A stretch of 64,000 nt of DNA from Marinobacterium rhizophilum DSM 18822 (GCF_000378045.1 NZ_KB899098.1:1-64000); one strand, 5' to 3'. Counted from the first letter of the stretch, positions 9,424-20,152 are shown. The notes: a model not told the origin generated them from the letters alone. Program-made: numbers and translations.

Positions 9424-11636
9424 CAGTCCCTCTCCTTACCTATTCTGAACCCCGCTCGACAAGCGAGGGCAACAAATTCGGGAAACGCAGCCTCAAGACA
9501 GGCACATTCCGCTATATAAATATCACCATCTGCACGCAACGATGCGACCGCAAAGGCCATGGCAACACGGTAGTCACCGCCGGCATTCAGCGCCCCCCCA
9601 CCCATGGAGCCACCTCGAATACAGACACTGCCGGGCCCCATCAGGGCTTCTACACCCAGCTCACTAAGCCCCGTCACCACCGCCTGCAGCAATGTATCCA
9701 GCCCGTGGCGCAACTCACCCACACCTCGAATCCAGGTGGTGCCCTCAGCACAGGCCGCGGCAACCATCAACAGCGGCAACTCGTCGCTGGCGCGTGCCAG
9801 CAGTGCGTTCGGTACTTCTATCGCCTGCAAAGGCCGATAGCGCACACGTATATCCGCCACCGGCTCCCCCCCCACCTGAGTGGCATTTTCGAACTCGATA
9901 TCCGCGCCCATCAGTCGCAATATGTCGATCAGCCCGGTACGGGTCGGGTTAATGCCAACATACTCAAGCAGCAACTCGGAACCCGGTGCAATTGCCGCCC
10001 CGACAATAAAGCAGGCCGCCAGGGAGATATCCCCCGGTATATCTATGCGCGCCGCCTGCAACTGGCCGCCGGCCTGCACTGCAACCCGTCCATCGGAATG
10101 ATCCAGTGCCCAGCCAAGCCCCTGCAGCATTCGTTCGGTATGGTCTCGTGACGGTGTTGGCTCGCTCACCGTTGTGGTGCCGCTGGCGTAAAGGCCTGCC
10201 AGCAACAGCGCCGACTTTACCTGGGCGCTCGGAACCGGCAGCCGATGCCCAACACCGTGCAGCGGGTTACCGCCGCGGATGCGCAGCGGCGGCAAACCGC
10301 CTTCTGCCGTTTCTATTCGGGCCCCCATCTGCCGCAATGGCCGTACAACCTGCTCCATCGACCAGCTGGACAGTGAAACATCCCCCATCAAACAGGTGTC
10401 GAATGCCTGTGCCGCCAGCAAACCGGACAACAGCCGCATCGACATGGCCGAGCGCCCCAGATAGAGCGGCCCAGGCGGCGACTGCAGGCCGTGCAGGCCC
10501 ACACCGTAGATCTTCACGGCCCCCTGATGCGGCCCTTCTATCACCACCCCCATATCGCGAAACGCCTGCAGCGTCGCTAGGCTGTCTTCGCTTTCAAGAA
10601 AGCCCTCTATCCGCGTAATACCCTCGGCCAAGGACCCCAGCATGATGGCACGGTGCGAAATAGACTTGTCACCCGGCAAGCGCACTGACCCGGTCAACGC
10701 TGCGCCCTGATACGCGAGGTAATTTACCGGTTGGCTGTGTTGATTCTGTGAATATGCAGAACTCGACAGTATGCGACTGAAGTGATCCCGCGATGCCTTG
10801 GCACGGGTGAAGATGCCCAGCATGGCCTGGCTGTCAGCCGTGCTGATAGCATGGCGCAGCTTCTCGACGCCTGCACTGAAACGGTCAAGCTGCGCAAGTA
10901 TCGCATCGCTATTGCTGAGGCAAATGTCGTGCCACATGGTTGGATCGGAAGCTGCAATACGGGTGAAGTCGCGAAAGCCGCCCGCGGCGTAACGGAAAAT
11001 ATCGGTATTGGCGGCTTCCGCAGCCAGGGTATCCACCAGTGAAAATGCCAGCAGATGCGGCAAATGACTCGTCGCCGCCAGCACCTCATCGTGACGTGCC
11101 ACATCCATTTGCAGCACCTGCGCCCCTACGGCCTGCCACATTCTGGCAATCACCAGCGTGGCCTGGCGGGATGAGGCGGGCGTGGGGGTCAGTATGACCT
11201 TGTGACGCTCAAACAGGTGCTCATCGGCCGCCGCCACGCCACTCTTTTCGGAGCCGGCGATCGGGTGGCCCGGAACGAAGGTGGCAGGCAAGGTGCCAAA
11301 CACGGCCTGAGCGGCCTCGACAACATTGCCCTTGGTGCTGCCCACATCGGTCAGCAGCGTCTGCGGGCGCAGTGCCGTGCAGATGTCGGCCAGCACGGCG
11401 TCGGTGGCCTTGACCGGCACGGCCAGCACCACCAGGTCGGCGCTCGCGACGGCCTGGCGCAGATCCCGGGCAGCCTCGTCGATGACACCGAGCGCAAGGC
11501 CCGCCTCCAGCTCCGCCGGGTTGCGGTCATACCCGACCACTCGCTGGCAATAGCGCCGGTGTTTCAGGGCCTTGGCCAGGGAACCGCCGATCAGGCCGAG
11601 GCCAACCACCAGCACGTTATTGATGGAGAACTTCAC
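9423..11636 (-). CDS. Fused prephenate dehydrogenase / EPSP-synthase-like protein (TyrA-AroA)
   Basis: A 737-residue fusion known from Pseudomonas relatives. Residues 1-300 are a TyrA-type dehydrogenase: NAD loop [13 protein letters not shown] near residue 12, [10 protein letters not shown], and SHLPHLLAF. Residues about 308-737 are homologous to Aro[11 protein letters not shown] (K324, S325, R329), [34 protein letters not shown]618 in SDELP, and GDYRVAM. Several residues essential in EPSP synthases are changed, however. The GNSGT loop reads GRSAM (394-398), KRPM reads SWSM (W425), and RVKESDR reads RHGLDTL (643-649). The TyrA half should be active; EPSP synthase activity of the second half is doubtful. 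The start is GTG and overlaps the hisC stop by four bases (GTGA). Confidence 0.9.
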   Translation of the reverse strand: MKFSINNVLVVGLGLIGGSLAKALKHRRYCQRVVGYDRNPAELEAGLALGVIDEAARDLRQAVASADLVVLAVPVKATDAVLADICTALRPQTLLTDVGSTKGNVVEAAQAVFGTLPATFVPGHPIAGSEKSGVAAADEHLFERHKVILTPTPASSRQATLVIARMWQAVGAQVLQMDVARHDEVLAATSHLPHLLAFSLVDTLAAEAANTDIFRYAAGGFRDFTRIAASDPTMWHDICLSNSDAILAQLDRFSAGVEKLRHAISTADSQAMLGIFTRAKASRDHFSRILSSSAYSQNQHSQPVNYLAYQGAALTGSVRLPGDKSISHRAIMLGSLAEGITRIEGFLESEDSLATLQAFRDMGVVIEGPHQGAVKIYGVGLHGLQSPPGPLYLGRSAMSMRLLSGLLAAQAFDTCLMGDVSLSSWSMEQVVRPLRQMGARIETAEGGLPPLRIRGGNPLHGVGHRLPVPSAQVKSALLLAGLYASGTTTVSEPTPSRDHTERMLQGLGWALDHSDGRVAVQAGGQLQAARIDIPGDISLAACFIVGAAIAPGSELLLEYVGINPTRTGLIDILRLMGADIEFENATQVGGEPVADIRVRYRPLQAIEVPNALLARASDELPLLMVAAACAEGTTWIRGVGELRHGLDTLLQAVVTGLSELGVEALMGPGSVCIRGGSMGGGALNAGGDYRVAMAFAVASLRADGDIYIAECACLEAAFPEFVALACRAGFRIGKERD

Positions 11637-12736
11637 GCAGACAAAACCTCTTCCAGCGCCTGCAGGCAGCGCCGATTCTGTGCCTCCAGGCCAATGCTGA
11701 TACGCACATGATCAGGCATCTGATAGTTGGCCACCGGGCGTACGATCACGCCACGGCGCAACAGCTGCTGATAGACTGGCCCCGCCGGGCGCCCCAGCCC
11801 GACACAGACAAAGTTGCCCGCCGACGGAATCACCGAGAGCCCAAGCTGCTCAAGCCCGGCGACCAGCTGACGCATGCCCGCCCGGTTAGTCTCCAGCGTC
11901 CGCGCCAGGTACGCCCGATCCTGCAGCACAGCCTCAGCCGCGGCCAAAGCCGGCCCCGAGACATTAAAGGGCTGGCGCACCCGGTTCAGCAGATCCGTAA
12001 TGACCGTATTGGCGGCGGCAAAACCCACGCGCAAGCCCGCAAGCCCCCAGGCCTTGGAGAAGGTGCGGGTGACGATCAGGTTCTCATAGCGCGACAGTAA
12101 ATCCAGGCCATCGGGAAACTCGGGGTCGTCGCTGTACTCGGTATAGGCCTCATCGAGTACCAGGATCACGGACGGCGGCAGCGCATCCATGAAGGCGCAC
12201 AGCTGCGCACGATTCAGCCAGGTACCGGTGGGGTTATTGGGGTTGGCGATAAAGATCAGTCGAGTGCGCTCGGTCACAGCGCGCAGCATGGCATCCAGAT
12301 CATGGCCCCAGTCCAGCGCCTTGGTAACAACCGCCGTGGCGCAGCTGGCCTGGGTAATAATCGGGTACACCAGAAACGCGTACTGGGAATAGATAACTTC
12401 ATCGCCGGGACGCAGGAAAGCACGGGCGACCAGTTCGAGCACATCGTTGGAACCGTTACCCAGGGTGATGCAATCGGGCGCCAGGCCATAGTGGCGCTGC
12501 AGCGCCTGTTTCAGATGATAGCCACTGGCATCGGGGTAAAGCTGTAATTCGCCCAGCGCCTGCTGCGCGGCTGCCAGCGCCACCGGACTTGGACCCAGCG
12601 GGTTTTCATTGCTGGCCAGCTTGACGATATCGGTCAGACCCAGCTCGCGCTCGAGCTCTTGCGCCGGCTTGCCGGGGACATACGGCTGCAGCCCCTGCAC
12701 ACCCGGGGTGGCCAAGGCGATAAAATCACAACCCAT
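11633..12736 (-). CDS. hisC: Histidinol-phosphate / aromatic aminotransferase
   Basis: A 367-residue class I/II PLP aminotransferase. SNENPLGPSP, NPNNPTG and the PLP lysine in TRTFSKAWG (K228) are present. Its place between pheA and tyrA-aroA marks it as the second HisC copy of Pseudomonas-type genomes, which transaminates phenylpyruvate, 4-hydroxyphenylpyruvate or imidazole-acetol phosphate. A good ribosome site (AGGAG, eight bases) precedes the start, and the stop overlaps the next gene. Confidence 0.94.
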   Translation of the reverse strand: MGCDFIALATPGVQGLQPYVPGKPAQELERELGLTDIVKLASNENPLGPSPVALAAAQQALGELQLYPDASGYHLKQALQRHYGLAPDCITLGNGSNDVLELVARAFLRPGDEVIYSQYAFLVYPIITQASCATAVVTKALDWGHDLDAMLRAVTERTRLIFIANPNNPTGTWLNRAQLCAFMDALPPSVILVLDEAYTEYSDDPEFPDGLDLLSRYENLIVTRTFSKAWGLAGLRVGFAAANTVITDLLNRVRQPFNVSGPALAAAEAVLQDRAYLARTLETNRAGMRQLVAGLEQLGLSVIPSAGNFVCVGLGRPAGPVYQQLLRRGVIVRPVANYQMPDHVRISIGLEAQNRRCLQALEEVLSA

Positions 12737-12763
12737 TTTTACGACTCCTGCGATAACGGATAC

Positions 12764-13867
12764 TTACAGCACCGCCTGCGGATAAGATCCAAGGAGCTTG
12801 AGTTCAAGCGACTCTGATTCCAGCTCCTTGAACAGCGCCTGGACGGACGCGTCGGATACATGGCCTTCAAAATCAATATAGAACACTGTATTCCAGGGGC
12901 CCGACAGCGTACGGGTCTCGATGCGCGTCAAACTGATGCCGCGCTGGCGAAACGGTGCCAGCAAATCATAGAGCGCACCGGGCTTGTCGTGCGCGCAAAC
13001 CAGAATGGAGGTCTTGTCATGGCCACTGGGCCCGACATCCTGGCGCCCCAGAATCAGGAAGCGACTGCTGCTTTCGGCCTGGTCCTCGATATTGCGCACA
13101 GCAACCTGTAGCGGGTAAAGCTCTACGGCCAGCTCGCTGCCAATGGCGGCCGCCAGCCCGGCATCAGCTCCAACCGAGGCCTCGCGGGCGGCATCAGCAT
13201 TGGTCGCCACGGCAACGCGCTCCACCGAGGGGTAGTGCGCGTCCAGCCAGCGTCGACACTGGGCCAATGCAGACTGAGTGGCATAGATCCGCGTTACAGC
13301 ATTGCGATCAACGGAAGGGGGCACCAGCAGATGATGGTGAATGTTCAGCTCCACCTCGCCGACAATCGACAGCTGGAAGCGGGAAAACAGGTCCAGGGTA
13401 TGGTTCACCATGCCTTCGCTGGTGTTTTCGATCGGCACGACACCGTAGTGGGCGGTACCGGCTTCCACCTCGCGAAAGACCTCATCAAGCGAACCCAGCG
13501 GTGCCGTAATCGCCGACAGGCCAAAGTGCTTCACCGCCGCCTGCTGGGTAAAAGTACCTTCGGGCCCCAGGAAAGCAATACGCATCGGCTGTTCCAGCGC
13601 CAGACAAACCGACATCACCTCGCGGAACAGTCGTGCGACATCCCGCTCGGGTAGCGGTCCGGTATTGCGCTCCATCACCCGGCGCAACACCTGGGCCTCG
13701 CGTTCAGGACGATAGAACACGGCATCGCGACTGCCCTGATACTTCTGCTTTACTTCGGCGACCTGCTGAGCACAGGCCGCACGCCGATTAAGCAGCGTCT
13801 GAAGCTGCTGATCGATCTGGTCAATCTGGTCACGCAGAACCTGCAGTTCCTTTTCCTGCTCACTCAT
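12764..13867 (-). CDS. pheA: Chorismate mutase / prephenate dehydratase (P-protein)
   Basis: A 367-residue bifunctional enzyme that makes phenylpyruvate from chorismate. Residues 1-90 are an AroQ chorismate mutase (LRDQIDQIDQQLQTLLNRR). Residues 95-275 are prephenate dehydratase (AFLGPEGTFTQQAA, VVPIENTSEG). The last part is an ACT regulatory domain (GALYDLLAPFRQRGISLTRIETR), expected to bind phenylalanine. The dehydratase TRF motif reads SRF (S268), a conservative change of the catalytic Thr. It lies 27 bp before hisC. Confidence 0.95.
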   Translation of the reverse strand: MSEQEKELQVLRDQIDQIDQQLQTLLNRRAACAQQVAEVKQKYQGSRDAVFYRPEREAQVLRRVMERNTGPLPERDVARLFREVMSVCLALEQPMRIAFLGPEGTFTQQAAVKHFGLSAITAPLGSLDEVFREVEAGTAHYGVVPIENTSEGMVNHTLDLFSRFQLSIVGEVELNIHHHLLVPPSVDRNAVTRIYATQSALAQCRRWLDAHYPSVERVAVATNADAAREASVGADAGLAAAIGSELAVELYPLQVAVRNIEDQAESSSRFLILGRQDVGPSGHDKTSILVCAHDKPGALYDLLAPFRQRGISLTRIETRTLSGPWNTVFYIDFEGHVSDASVQALFKELESESLELKLLGSYPQAVL

Positions 13868-13891
13868 GGCTATGCCACTCTCATATCTGAC

Positions 13892-14974
13892 TTAGGCGTG
13901 CTGCTGCGCAAATGCCTGCATGAAATCGATCAACGCATCCACAGCCGCTTCCGGCACCGCGTTGTAAAGACTCGCCCGCATGCCACCCACCGAGCGGTGG
14001 CCCTGCAGGTTAAGAAGACCCGCAGCTTCAGCCTGCTCCAGGAAGAGCCCCTCCAGCCCGGCGTCCGCCAGGGTGAAAGGCACGTTCATCAAGGAACGAC
14101 ACTCCGGCGCTATCGGGTTGGCGTAAAAACCGCTTTCATCTATATAGGCATAGAGTTTGGCTGCCTTGCGACGGTTCAGCTGTTCGATAGCCGCCACGCC
14201 ACCCTGGCGCTTGAGCCACTGGAACACCAGCCCGGCGAGATACCAGCCGAAGGTCGGCGGCGTGTTGTTCATGGAGTCCGCCGCCGCGTGCACCTGGTAA
14301 TCGAACATGGCGGGCGTTGATGCCGCCGCCTTGCCGAGCAGATCTTCGCGCACGATCACTACGGTCAGACCCGCAGGACCAATGTTTTTCTGTGCACCGG
14401 CGTAGATGAGCCCGAAACGGCTGACATCAATTTCGCGGGACAGAATATTGGAGGACATGTCCGCCACCAGCGGAACCGATCCGGTGTCCGGAATGTAGTT
14501 GTACTCGACACCACCGATGGTTTCGTTCGGCGTGTAGTGCACATAGGCGGCGCTGGGATCCAGCTCCAGCTCGGCCTGGGTTGGCACGCGCGTGAACTGC
14601 TCGGATTCGGTGCTGCCGGCAATGCTCACATAGCCATAGCGCCGGGCTTCAGCAATGCCTTTCTTCGACCAGATACCGGTATTGATGTAATCGGAACTGG
14701 TCTTGTCACCCAGCAGGTTCAGCGGCACCATGGCAAACTGGCTGGTCGCGCCGCCCTGCAGGAACAGCACCTTGTAGTTGTCCGGAATGGCCATCAGGTC
14801 GCGCAGGTCCTGTTCGGCCTGCTCGGCAACCGACACAAAGGCCGCACTGCGATGACTCATTTCCATGATCGACAGCCCCTGGCCATGCCAGTCGAGCATT
14901 TCGTCACGGGCCTGTTCCAAAACCTCGGTCGGCAACGCCGCGGGACCAGCACTGAAATTGTATTTGCGACTCAT
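13892..14974 (-). CDS. serC: Phosphoserine aminotransferase
   Basis: A 360-residue class V PLP aminotransferase in serine synthesis, also able to act in pyridoxine synthesis. It starts MSRKYNFSAGPAALP like its homologues; the PLP lysine is in YAGAQKNIGPAG (K196). The ATG at 14974 is preferred over an upstream TTG because it gives the family N-terminus and length. It lies between gyrA and pheA, 24 bp before pheA, the conserved order. Confidence 0.96.
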   Translation of the reverse strand: MSRKYNFSAGPAALPTEVLEQARDEMLDWHGQGLSIMEMSHRSAAFVSVAEQAEQDLRDLMAIPDNYKVLFLQGGATSQFAMVPLNLLGDKTSSDYINTGIWSKKGIAEARRYGYVSIAGSTESEQFTRVPTQAELELDPSAAYVHYTPNETIGGVEYNYIPDTGSVPLVADMSSNILSREIDVSRFGLIYAGAQKNIGPAGLTVVIVREDLLGKAAASTPAMFDYQVHAAADSMNNTPPTFGWYLAGLVFQWLKRQGGVAAIEQLNRRKAAKLYAYIDESGFYANPIAPECRSLMNVPFTLADAGLEGLFLEQAEAAGLLNLQGHRSVGGMRASLYNAVPEAAVDALIDFMQAFAQQHA

Positions 14975-15015
14975 GTTCTCGCTCAAACTCGTTCCAGGTT
15001 ACAGATAAAAGGCAA

Positions 15016-15033
15016 CGGCCCCCGAGGGGGCCG
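15016..15033 (-). terminator. GC-rich hairpin between gyrA and serC
   Basis: CGGCCCCC and GGGGGCCG form an 8-bp stem just after the gyrA stop. On the minus strand it is followed by TTGCCTTTTA, a poor T tract. It could be a partial terminator that lowers read-through into serC. Confidence 0.5.
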
Positions 15034-15044
15034 CTAGAGGGCTA

Positions 15045-17687
15045 TCATTCCTCGGCGTCAGCCGCAGGATCCTGCACGGGCGTATCGGCGCCCGGCTCGT
15101 TATCCACGGCGGCGGGCTCAGCATCAATCGCGTCGCTGCCTTCAGGCAACTCGACTTCGTCCGGCTCCTCGATCCGCGCCAGCCCGACCAGGGTTTCGTC
15201 TTCAGCCACGCGAATCAGCATCACACCCTGGGTGTTGCGGCTCAGTTCCGAGATTTCCTCGGTGCGGGTCCGAACCATGGTGCCGCGGTTACTGATCAGC
15301 ATCACGTCATCGCCGGCAAACACCTGCACGGCACCGGCCAGCTCGCCGTTGCGCTCAGTGCATTGCATGGCGATCACGCCCTGACCACCACGTCCCTTGC
15401 GGGGGAAGTCATCAACGGAAGTGCGCTTGCCAAAGCCGCGGGCCGACGCAGTCAGTACCTTGCCCTCCGGCTGCGGAATGATCAGGGAAATAACCGAAGT
15501 TCCCGGCTGCATGCGCACACCGCGCACACCGCGCGCCAAACGACCCATTGCGCGTACGGCATCTTCCTCGAAACGCATCGCCTTGCCGGCGCTGGTCACA
15601 AGCAGAATATCGTCTTCGCCTGTGGTGATAGCGGCGCCGATCAGCGTGTCACCTTCGTCCAGTCCCAGCGCAATCAGGCCACTGGTACGCGGGCGGGAGA
15701 AGCTGTTTAGGGGTGTTTTCTTCACGGTGCCGTTGGCAGTGGCCATAAAGACAAAGCGATCTTCGCGGTATTCGTTCACCGGCAGAATCGTGGTGATGCG
15801 CTCACCCTCTTCCAGCGGCAGAATATTCACGATCGGGCGTCCACGGGCAGCACGGCTGGCCTGGGGAATTTCAAACACCCGCAACCAGTACACCTTGCCG
15901 CGGCTGGTGAAACACAAAATGGTATCGTGGGTGCTGGCGATCAGCAGATGCTCGATGAAATCTTCATCTTTCATTGTCGTCGCCGACTTGCCTCGACCGC
16001 CACGGCGCTGCGCCTGGTAATCCGCCAGCGGCTGGGTCTTGGCATAGCCGCCATGGGAGATGGTCACGACCATGTCTTCTTCGGTAATCAGGTCCGCCAC
16101 CGTCAGGTCACGGCGCGATGCCGTAATCTCGGTGCGACGCTCATCACCGTACTCTTCCAGCACGGCTTCCAGCTCTTCGCGGATCACTTCCATCAAACGG
16201 GTATGGGAACCGAGAATTTCCAGCAGTTCGGCGATACGCTCCAGCAGTTCGCGGTACTCAGCGATCAGCTTTTCATGCTCCAGCCCGGTAAGGCGGTGCA
16301 GACGCAGATCCAGGATTGCCTGAGCCTGTACCGGCGACAGGTGGTAGCGCCCTTCACGCAGGCCAAACTGCGGCTCCAGATCTTCCGGACGGCAAGCGTC
16401 TTCACCGGCGCGTTCCAGCATTTCAAGCACATTGCCCGGTTCCCAGGCCATGGCGATAAGGCCTTCTTTCGCCTCGGCCGGCGTCGGTGAACGCTTGATC
16501 AGCTCGATAACCGGGTCGATATTCGCCAGCGCAACCGCCAGGCCTTCAAGAATATGACCACGCTCACGCGCCTTGCGCAGCAGGTAAACCGTACGACGGG
16601 TCACCACTTCGCGGCGATGGCGAATGAAGTTTTCAATCAGCGATTTGAGATCAAGAATCTTCGGCTGGTTGTCCACCAGGGCGACAACGTTAATGCCAAA
16701 GACGCTTTCCATCTGGGTCTGGGAAAACAGGTTGTTGACCACTACATCCGGCACTTCACCGCGACGCAGTTCGATCACGATACGCATGCCGTCCTTGTCG
16801 GACTCGTCCCGCAGCTCGGAAATGCCCTCGAGGCGTTTTTCCTTCACCAGATCGGCAATCTTTTCGATCAGCCGAGCCTTGTTAAGCTGGTACGGAATTT
16901 CAGTGACGATGATCGCGGCGCGGTTCGTTTTCGGGTCTTCTTCCACATGGTGCTTGGCACGCACATAAATGCGTCCACGCCCCGTGCGATAGGCTTCCAG
17001 AATGCCGGCACGGCCATTGATGATGCCGCCGGTCGGGAAGTCAGGCCCGGGAATGTATTCCATCAGGTCGTCGACGGACAGGCTGCTATCATCGATCAGC
17101 GCGATACAGCCGCGCACAACTTCAGACAGGTTATGCGGCGGAATATTGGTCGCCATGCCCACCGCGATACCGGAGGATCCGTTTATCAGCAGGTTGGGCA
17201 CCCGGGTTGGCAGCACGTCGGGAATTTGCTCGGTGCCATCATAGTTGGGTACGTAGTCGACAGTTTCCTTGTCCAGGTCAGCCAGCAGATCATGGGAGAT
17301 CTTGGCCATGCGGATTTCGGTGTAACGCATGGCTGCCGCGGAGTCGCCATCGACAGAACCAAAGTTGCCCTGGCCGTCCACCAGCGGATAACGCATGGAA
17401 AAGTCCTGCGCCATTCGCACAATAGTGTCGTACACGGCACTGTCGCCGTGGGGATGGTATTTACCGATCACGTCACCAACGACACGAGCGGACTTCTTGT
17501 ATGGTTTGTTCCAGTCGTTATTCAGTTCGCTCATCGCGAACAGCACTCTGCGATGCACAGGCTTGAGGCCGTCGCGGACGTCTGGCAATGCCCGACCGAC
17601 AATCACACTCATGGCATAATCAAGGTACGACTGTTTCAGCTCGTCCTCGATATTGACTGGCAGAATCTCTTTGGCTAGATCACCCAT
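15045..17687 (-). CDS. gyrA: DNA gyrase subunit A
   Basis: An 880-residue type II topoisomerase subunit. The catalytic tyrosine is Y122 ([11 protein letters not shown]). The quinolone-determining region [10 protein letters not shown] has the wild-type S83 and D87. Six beta-propeller blades with the GyrA box ([10 protein letters not shown]) follow residue 530. The final 40 residues are acidic ([11 protein letters not shown] to DAEE), as in other gyrases. The start is preceded by AAGGAAAG. Confidence 0.98.
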   Translation of the reverse strand: MGDLAKEILPVNIEDELKQSYLDYAMSVIVGRALPDVRDGLKPVHRRVLFAMSELNNDWNKPYKKSARVVGDVIGKYHPHGDSAVYDTIVRMAQDFSMRYPLVDGQGNFGSVDGDSAAAMRYTEIRMAKISHDLLADLDKETVDYVPNYDGTEQIPDVLPTRVPNLLINGSSGIAVGMATNIPPHNLSEVVRGCIALIDDSSLSVDDLMEYIPGPDFPTGGIINGRAGILEAYRTGRGRIYVRAKHHVEEDPKTNRAAIIVTEIPYQLNKARLIEKIADLVKEKRLEGISELRDESDKDGMRIVIELRRGEVPDVVVNNLFSQTQMESVFGINVVALVDNQPKILDLKSLIENFIRHRREVVTRRTVYLLRKARERGHILEGLAVALANIDPVIELIKRSPTPAEAKEGLIAMAWEPGNVLEMLERAGEDACRPEDLEPQFGLREGRYHLSPVQAQAILDLRLHRLTGLEHEKLIAEYRELLERIAELLEILGSHTRLMEVIREELEAVLEEYGDERRTEITASRRDLTVADLITEEDMVVTISHGGYAKTQPLADYQAQRRGGRGKSATTMKDEDFIEHLLIASTHDTILCFTSRGKVYWLRVFEIPQASRAARGRPIVNILPLEEGERITTILPVNEYREDRFVFMATANGTVKKTPLNSFSRPRTSGLIALGLDEGDTLIGAAITTGEDDILLVTSAGKAMRFEEDAVRAMGRLARGVRGVRMQPGTSVISLIIPQPEGKVLTASARGFGKRTSVDDFPRKGRGGQGVIAMQCTERNGELAGAVQVFAGDDVMLISNRGTMVRTRTEEISELSRNTQGVMLIRVAEDETLVGLARIEEPDEVELPEGSDAIDAEPAAVDNEPGADTPVQDPAADAEE

Positions 17688-17754
17688 TCGTCTCAGCTTT
17701 CCTTAGATCCGGTCTGCTCGATAGGGCCGGTATTCCGGCGCTTTTAACCGGGCG

Positions 17755-17763
17755 AGTATACCA
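17755..17763 (-). promoter_or_regulatory. Candidate gyrA extended -10 promoter
   Basis: On the minus strand TGGTATACT fits an extended -10 (TGnTATACT), about 65 bp before the gyrA start. No convincing -35 is present. Confidence 0.45.
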
Positions 17764-17829
17764 CAAAGCGATCCAAAGATTCCCTTAAAAAGAAGGCGTT
17801 GCGCTAACCTGTATTCGCTTTCGGGCCGG

Positions 17830-17838
17830 TGCTAGAAT
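17830..17838 (+). promoter_or_regulatory. Candidate ubiG extended -10 promoter
   Basis: TGCTAGAAT fits TGnTANNAT and lies about 38 bp before the ubiG start, divergent from the gyrA promoter. The -35 region is poor. Confidence 0.4.
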
Positions 17839-17875
17839 GGCCGCCATCCTTTTACTGCCAGCGAAAACAGCCACC

Positions 17876-18592
17876 ATGACCGATTCGCACAACCTCAACA
17901 TCGATCCGGACGAGATTGCCAAATTCGAAGAACTGGCGAGTCGCTGGTGGGACCGCAACAGCGAATTCAAACCACTGCACGATATAAACCCCCTGCGCGT
18001 GGGCTATATCGACCGTATCGCATCCCTGGCCGGCAAGCGTATTCTGGATGTCGGCTGCGGCGGCGGCATCCTGTCGGAATCGATGGCACAGCGCGGCGCC
18101 GAGGTTTCGGGCATCGACATGGGCGAGGCCCCGCTCAAAGTTGCCAAGCTCCACGGCCTGGAAAGCGGCATTCTGATCAACTACCGCCAGGTCACCGTGG
18201 AACAGCTGGCCGACGAAGCCCCCGAAAGCTTCGATGTCGTCACCTGCATGGAAATGCTCGAACATGTACCCGACCCTGCGTCCATCATCGACGCCTGTGC
18301 GCGACTGACCCGCCCGGGTGGCAAACTGTTTTTCTCGACCCTGAACAAAAATCCGAAAAGCTACCTGTTCGCCATTCTTGGCGCCGAACACCTGCTCAAG
18401 CTGGTTCCCAAGGGGACCCACGACTTCAACAAATTCATCCGCCCGTCACAGCTCGGCCGCTGGATACGGGACGCCGGACTGCGTCTGGACGATATCACCG
18501 GCATGACTTACAACCCGCTGACCAAGGTCTACCGCCTGGACCCCAAGGATGTGGATGTAAACTACATGATGGCCGTGAGCAAACCGGAATAA
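17876..18592 (+). CDS. ubiG: Ubiquinone biosynthesis O-methyltransferase
   Basis: A 238-residue SAM-dependent methyltransferase for both O-methylations in ubiquinone synthesis. [14 protein letters not shown] and [11 protein letters not shown] match the family N-terminus, and the SAM loop [13 protein letters not shown] lies at 56-68. The start at 17876 gives the usual length; 13 upstream in-frame residues are left out. It is followed after one base by mupP. Confidence 0.96.
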   Translation: MTDSHNLNIDPDEIAKFEELASRWWDRNSEFKPLHDINPLRVGYIDRIASLAGKRILDVGCGGGILSESMAQRGAEVSGIDMGEAPLKVAKLHGLESGILINYRQVTVEQLADEAPESFDVVTCMEMLEHVPDPASIIDACARLTRPGGKLFFSTLNKNPKSYLFAILGAEHLLKLVPKGTHDFNKFIRPSQLGRWIRDAGLRLDDITGMTYNPLTKVYRLDPKDVDVNYMMAVSKPE

Positions 18593-18593
18593 G

Positions 18594-19280
18594 ATGCCCC
18601 TGCCCGATACACAACTGCAGGCAGTCCTGTTCGACCTGGATGGCACCCTGCTCGACACCGCGCCCGATTTCATCTGGGTTATCAACCGCCTGCTGGCCGA
18701 AGAGAACCAGCGCGCACTGGATTACGACGCTCTGCGTCAGCAGGTGTCCAACGGCGCCACCGCCATGGTCTGCACCGCATTCAACCTGCCCGAGCAACAC
18801 CCGCAGGTCGAATCGCTACGCCAGCGTTTTCTGGATATCTACCTTGAACACCTGGCCATCAAAACCCGGCCATTCGATGGCATTATGCCACTGCTTGACT
18901 GGCTCGAACGCAGCGCGATCGCCTGGGGGATCGTCACCAACAAGCCCGAACTCTACACCCACAAGCTGCTGCAGCGACTTGAACTGGACCACCGTGCCGG
19001 CACTGTCATCTGCCCCGAACAGGTACGCGAACGCAAACCCCACCCCGAATCCATCTGGCTTGCGTGCCAGGAACTTGGCTGCAAACCGCAAAACAGCGTC
19101 TATGTCGGTGACCACATACGCGATATCGAAGCCGGCCGACGCGCAGGCCTGGCCACCATTGCGGCTCTGTATGGCTACATAGCGCCCGGCGAAGACCCGC
19201 GTGACTGGCGCAGCGATCACAATGTCGACACCGCCGATGCCATCAAACCCCTGCTACAATCCCTTTATCGCCTGAGTTGA
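18594..19280 (+). CDS. mupP: N-acetylmuramate 6-phosphate phosphatase (HAD)
   Basis: A 228-residue HAD hydrolase with the nucleophile motif FDLDGTLLDT (D14, D16), GIVTNKP and VGDHIRDIEAGRRAG. By sequence alone it resembles phosphoglycolate phosphatase. Its place between ubiG and the yciK-type gene is that of MupP in Pseudomonas, which dephosphorylates MurNAc 6-phosphate in peptidoglycan recycling. A separate Gph is present at 63.3 kb, which supports this. Start and ubiG stop are one base apart. Confidence 0.85.
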   Translation: MPLPDTQLQAVLFDLDGTLLDTAPDFIWVINRLLAEENQRALDYDALRQQVSNGATAMVCTAFNLPEQHPQVESLRQRFLDIYLEHLAIKTRPFDGIMPLLDWLERSAIAWGIVTNKPELYTHKLLQRLELDHRAGTVICPEQVRERKPHPESIWLACQELGCKPQNSVYVGDHIRDIEAGRRAGLATIAALYGYIAPGEDPRDWRSDHNVDTADAIKPLLQSLYRLS

Positions 19281-19310
19281 ACCCGGCCATCGGCCCGCGA
19301 AGGAAGTTTC

Positions 19311-20051
19311 ATGTTCGAATACAAAGCTCCGGAAAACCTGCTGCAAGACCGCATCATCCTCGTCACCGGAGCCGGTGCCGGCATCGGCCGTGCCGCCGCG
19401 CACGCCTATGCGGCCCAGGGCGCTACCGTGATTCTGGTGGGGCGTACGCTGGAAAAACTTGAGCAGGTATACGACGAAATTGAAGCCGCCGGCCACCCGC
19501 AGCCCGCCATAGTGCCACTGAACCTGGAAAGTGCCAGCGAGCACGAATACGTAGAGCTGGCCAACACTCTAGAGCAGGAGTTCGGCCGCCTGGACGGTCT
19601 GCTGCACAACGCCAGCCTGCTCGGGTTACGCACCCCCATAGAGTCTTACGACCCGGTCGTGTGGAACCAGGTAATGCAGGTCAATGTCACTGCGGGCTTT
19701 ATGCTGACACAGGCACTGATTCCGCTGCTCAGCCAAAGTGAGGATGCCTCGATAATATTCACCACGTCGAGCGTCGGCCGCACCGGCAAGGCATTCTGGG
19801 GTGCCTACGGGGTATCAAAGTTTGCCACCGAAGGGCTGTCACAGATCCTTGCGCAAGAACTGGAAAATACCACCCACATACGCGTCAACTGCATCAACCC
19901 CGGCGCAACCCGAACCCAGATGCGCGCCAGCGCCTATCCGGCCGAAAACCCCGAGACAAACCCTACGCCGGAACAGATCATGCCGCTGTATCTTTATCTG
20001 ATGGGGCCAGACAGCAAAACGGTGAATGGCCAGTCACTGGATGCGCAATAA
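19311..20051 (+). CDS. yciK: SDR-family oxidoreductase YciK
   Basis: A 246-residue short-chain dehydrogenase. The cofactor loop TGAGAGIGRAAA is at 19-30, NAS at 100-102 and the catalytic Y166xxxK170 in GAYGVSK. The substrate is unknown. In Pseudomonas relatives this gene follows ubiG-mupP, and here it is 30 bp downstream with GAAGG before the start. Confidence 0.88.
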   Translation: MFEYKAPENLLQDRIILVTGAGAGIGRAAAHAYAAQGATVILVGRTLEKLEQVYDEIEAAGHPQPAIVPLNLESASEHEYVELANTLEQEFGRLDGLLHNASLLGLRTPIESYDPVVWNQVMQVNVTAGFMLTQALIPLLSQSEDASIIFTTSSVGRTGKAFWGAYGVSKFATEGLSQILAQELENTTHIRVNCINPGATRTQMRASAYPAENPETNPTPEQIMPLYLYLMGPDSKTVNGQSLDAQ

Positions 20052-20121
20052 GCCGCAGTCACTGATTTAGCGCTCCGGCAGCTCGATGGCGGGAAATGAG
20101 ATAGGAAGGCAGGAAAATAAG

Positions 20122-20146
20122 GGTGCGACCCATAATGGATCGCACC
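20122..20146 (-). terminator. Terminator after rluB
   Basis: GGTGCGA and TCGCACC pair, with a further CC/GG inside. On the minus strand TTATTTT follows. It lies directly after the rluB stop. Confidence 0.6.
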
Positions 20147-20152
20147 TGACAC

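Noticed and set aside
16554-17678. A 374-codon ORF opposite gyrA
   Set aside because: Same reason: shadow of a highly conserved gene, His/Gln-rich composition typical of antisense translation.
18594-19280. Naming this HAD gene gph
   Set aside because: A better gph, adjacent to rpe, is at 63.3 kb; the ubiG neighbourhood points to mupP.
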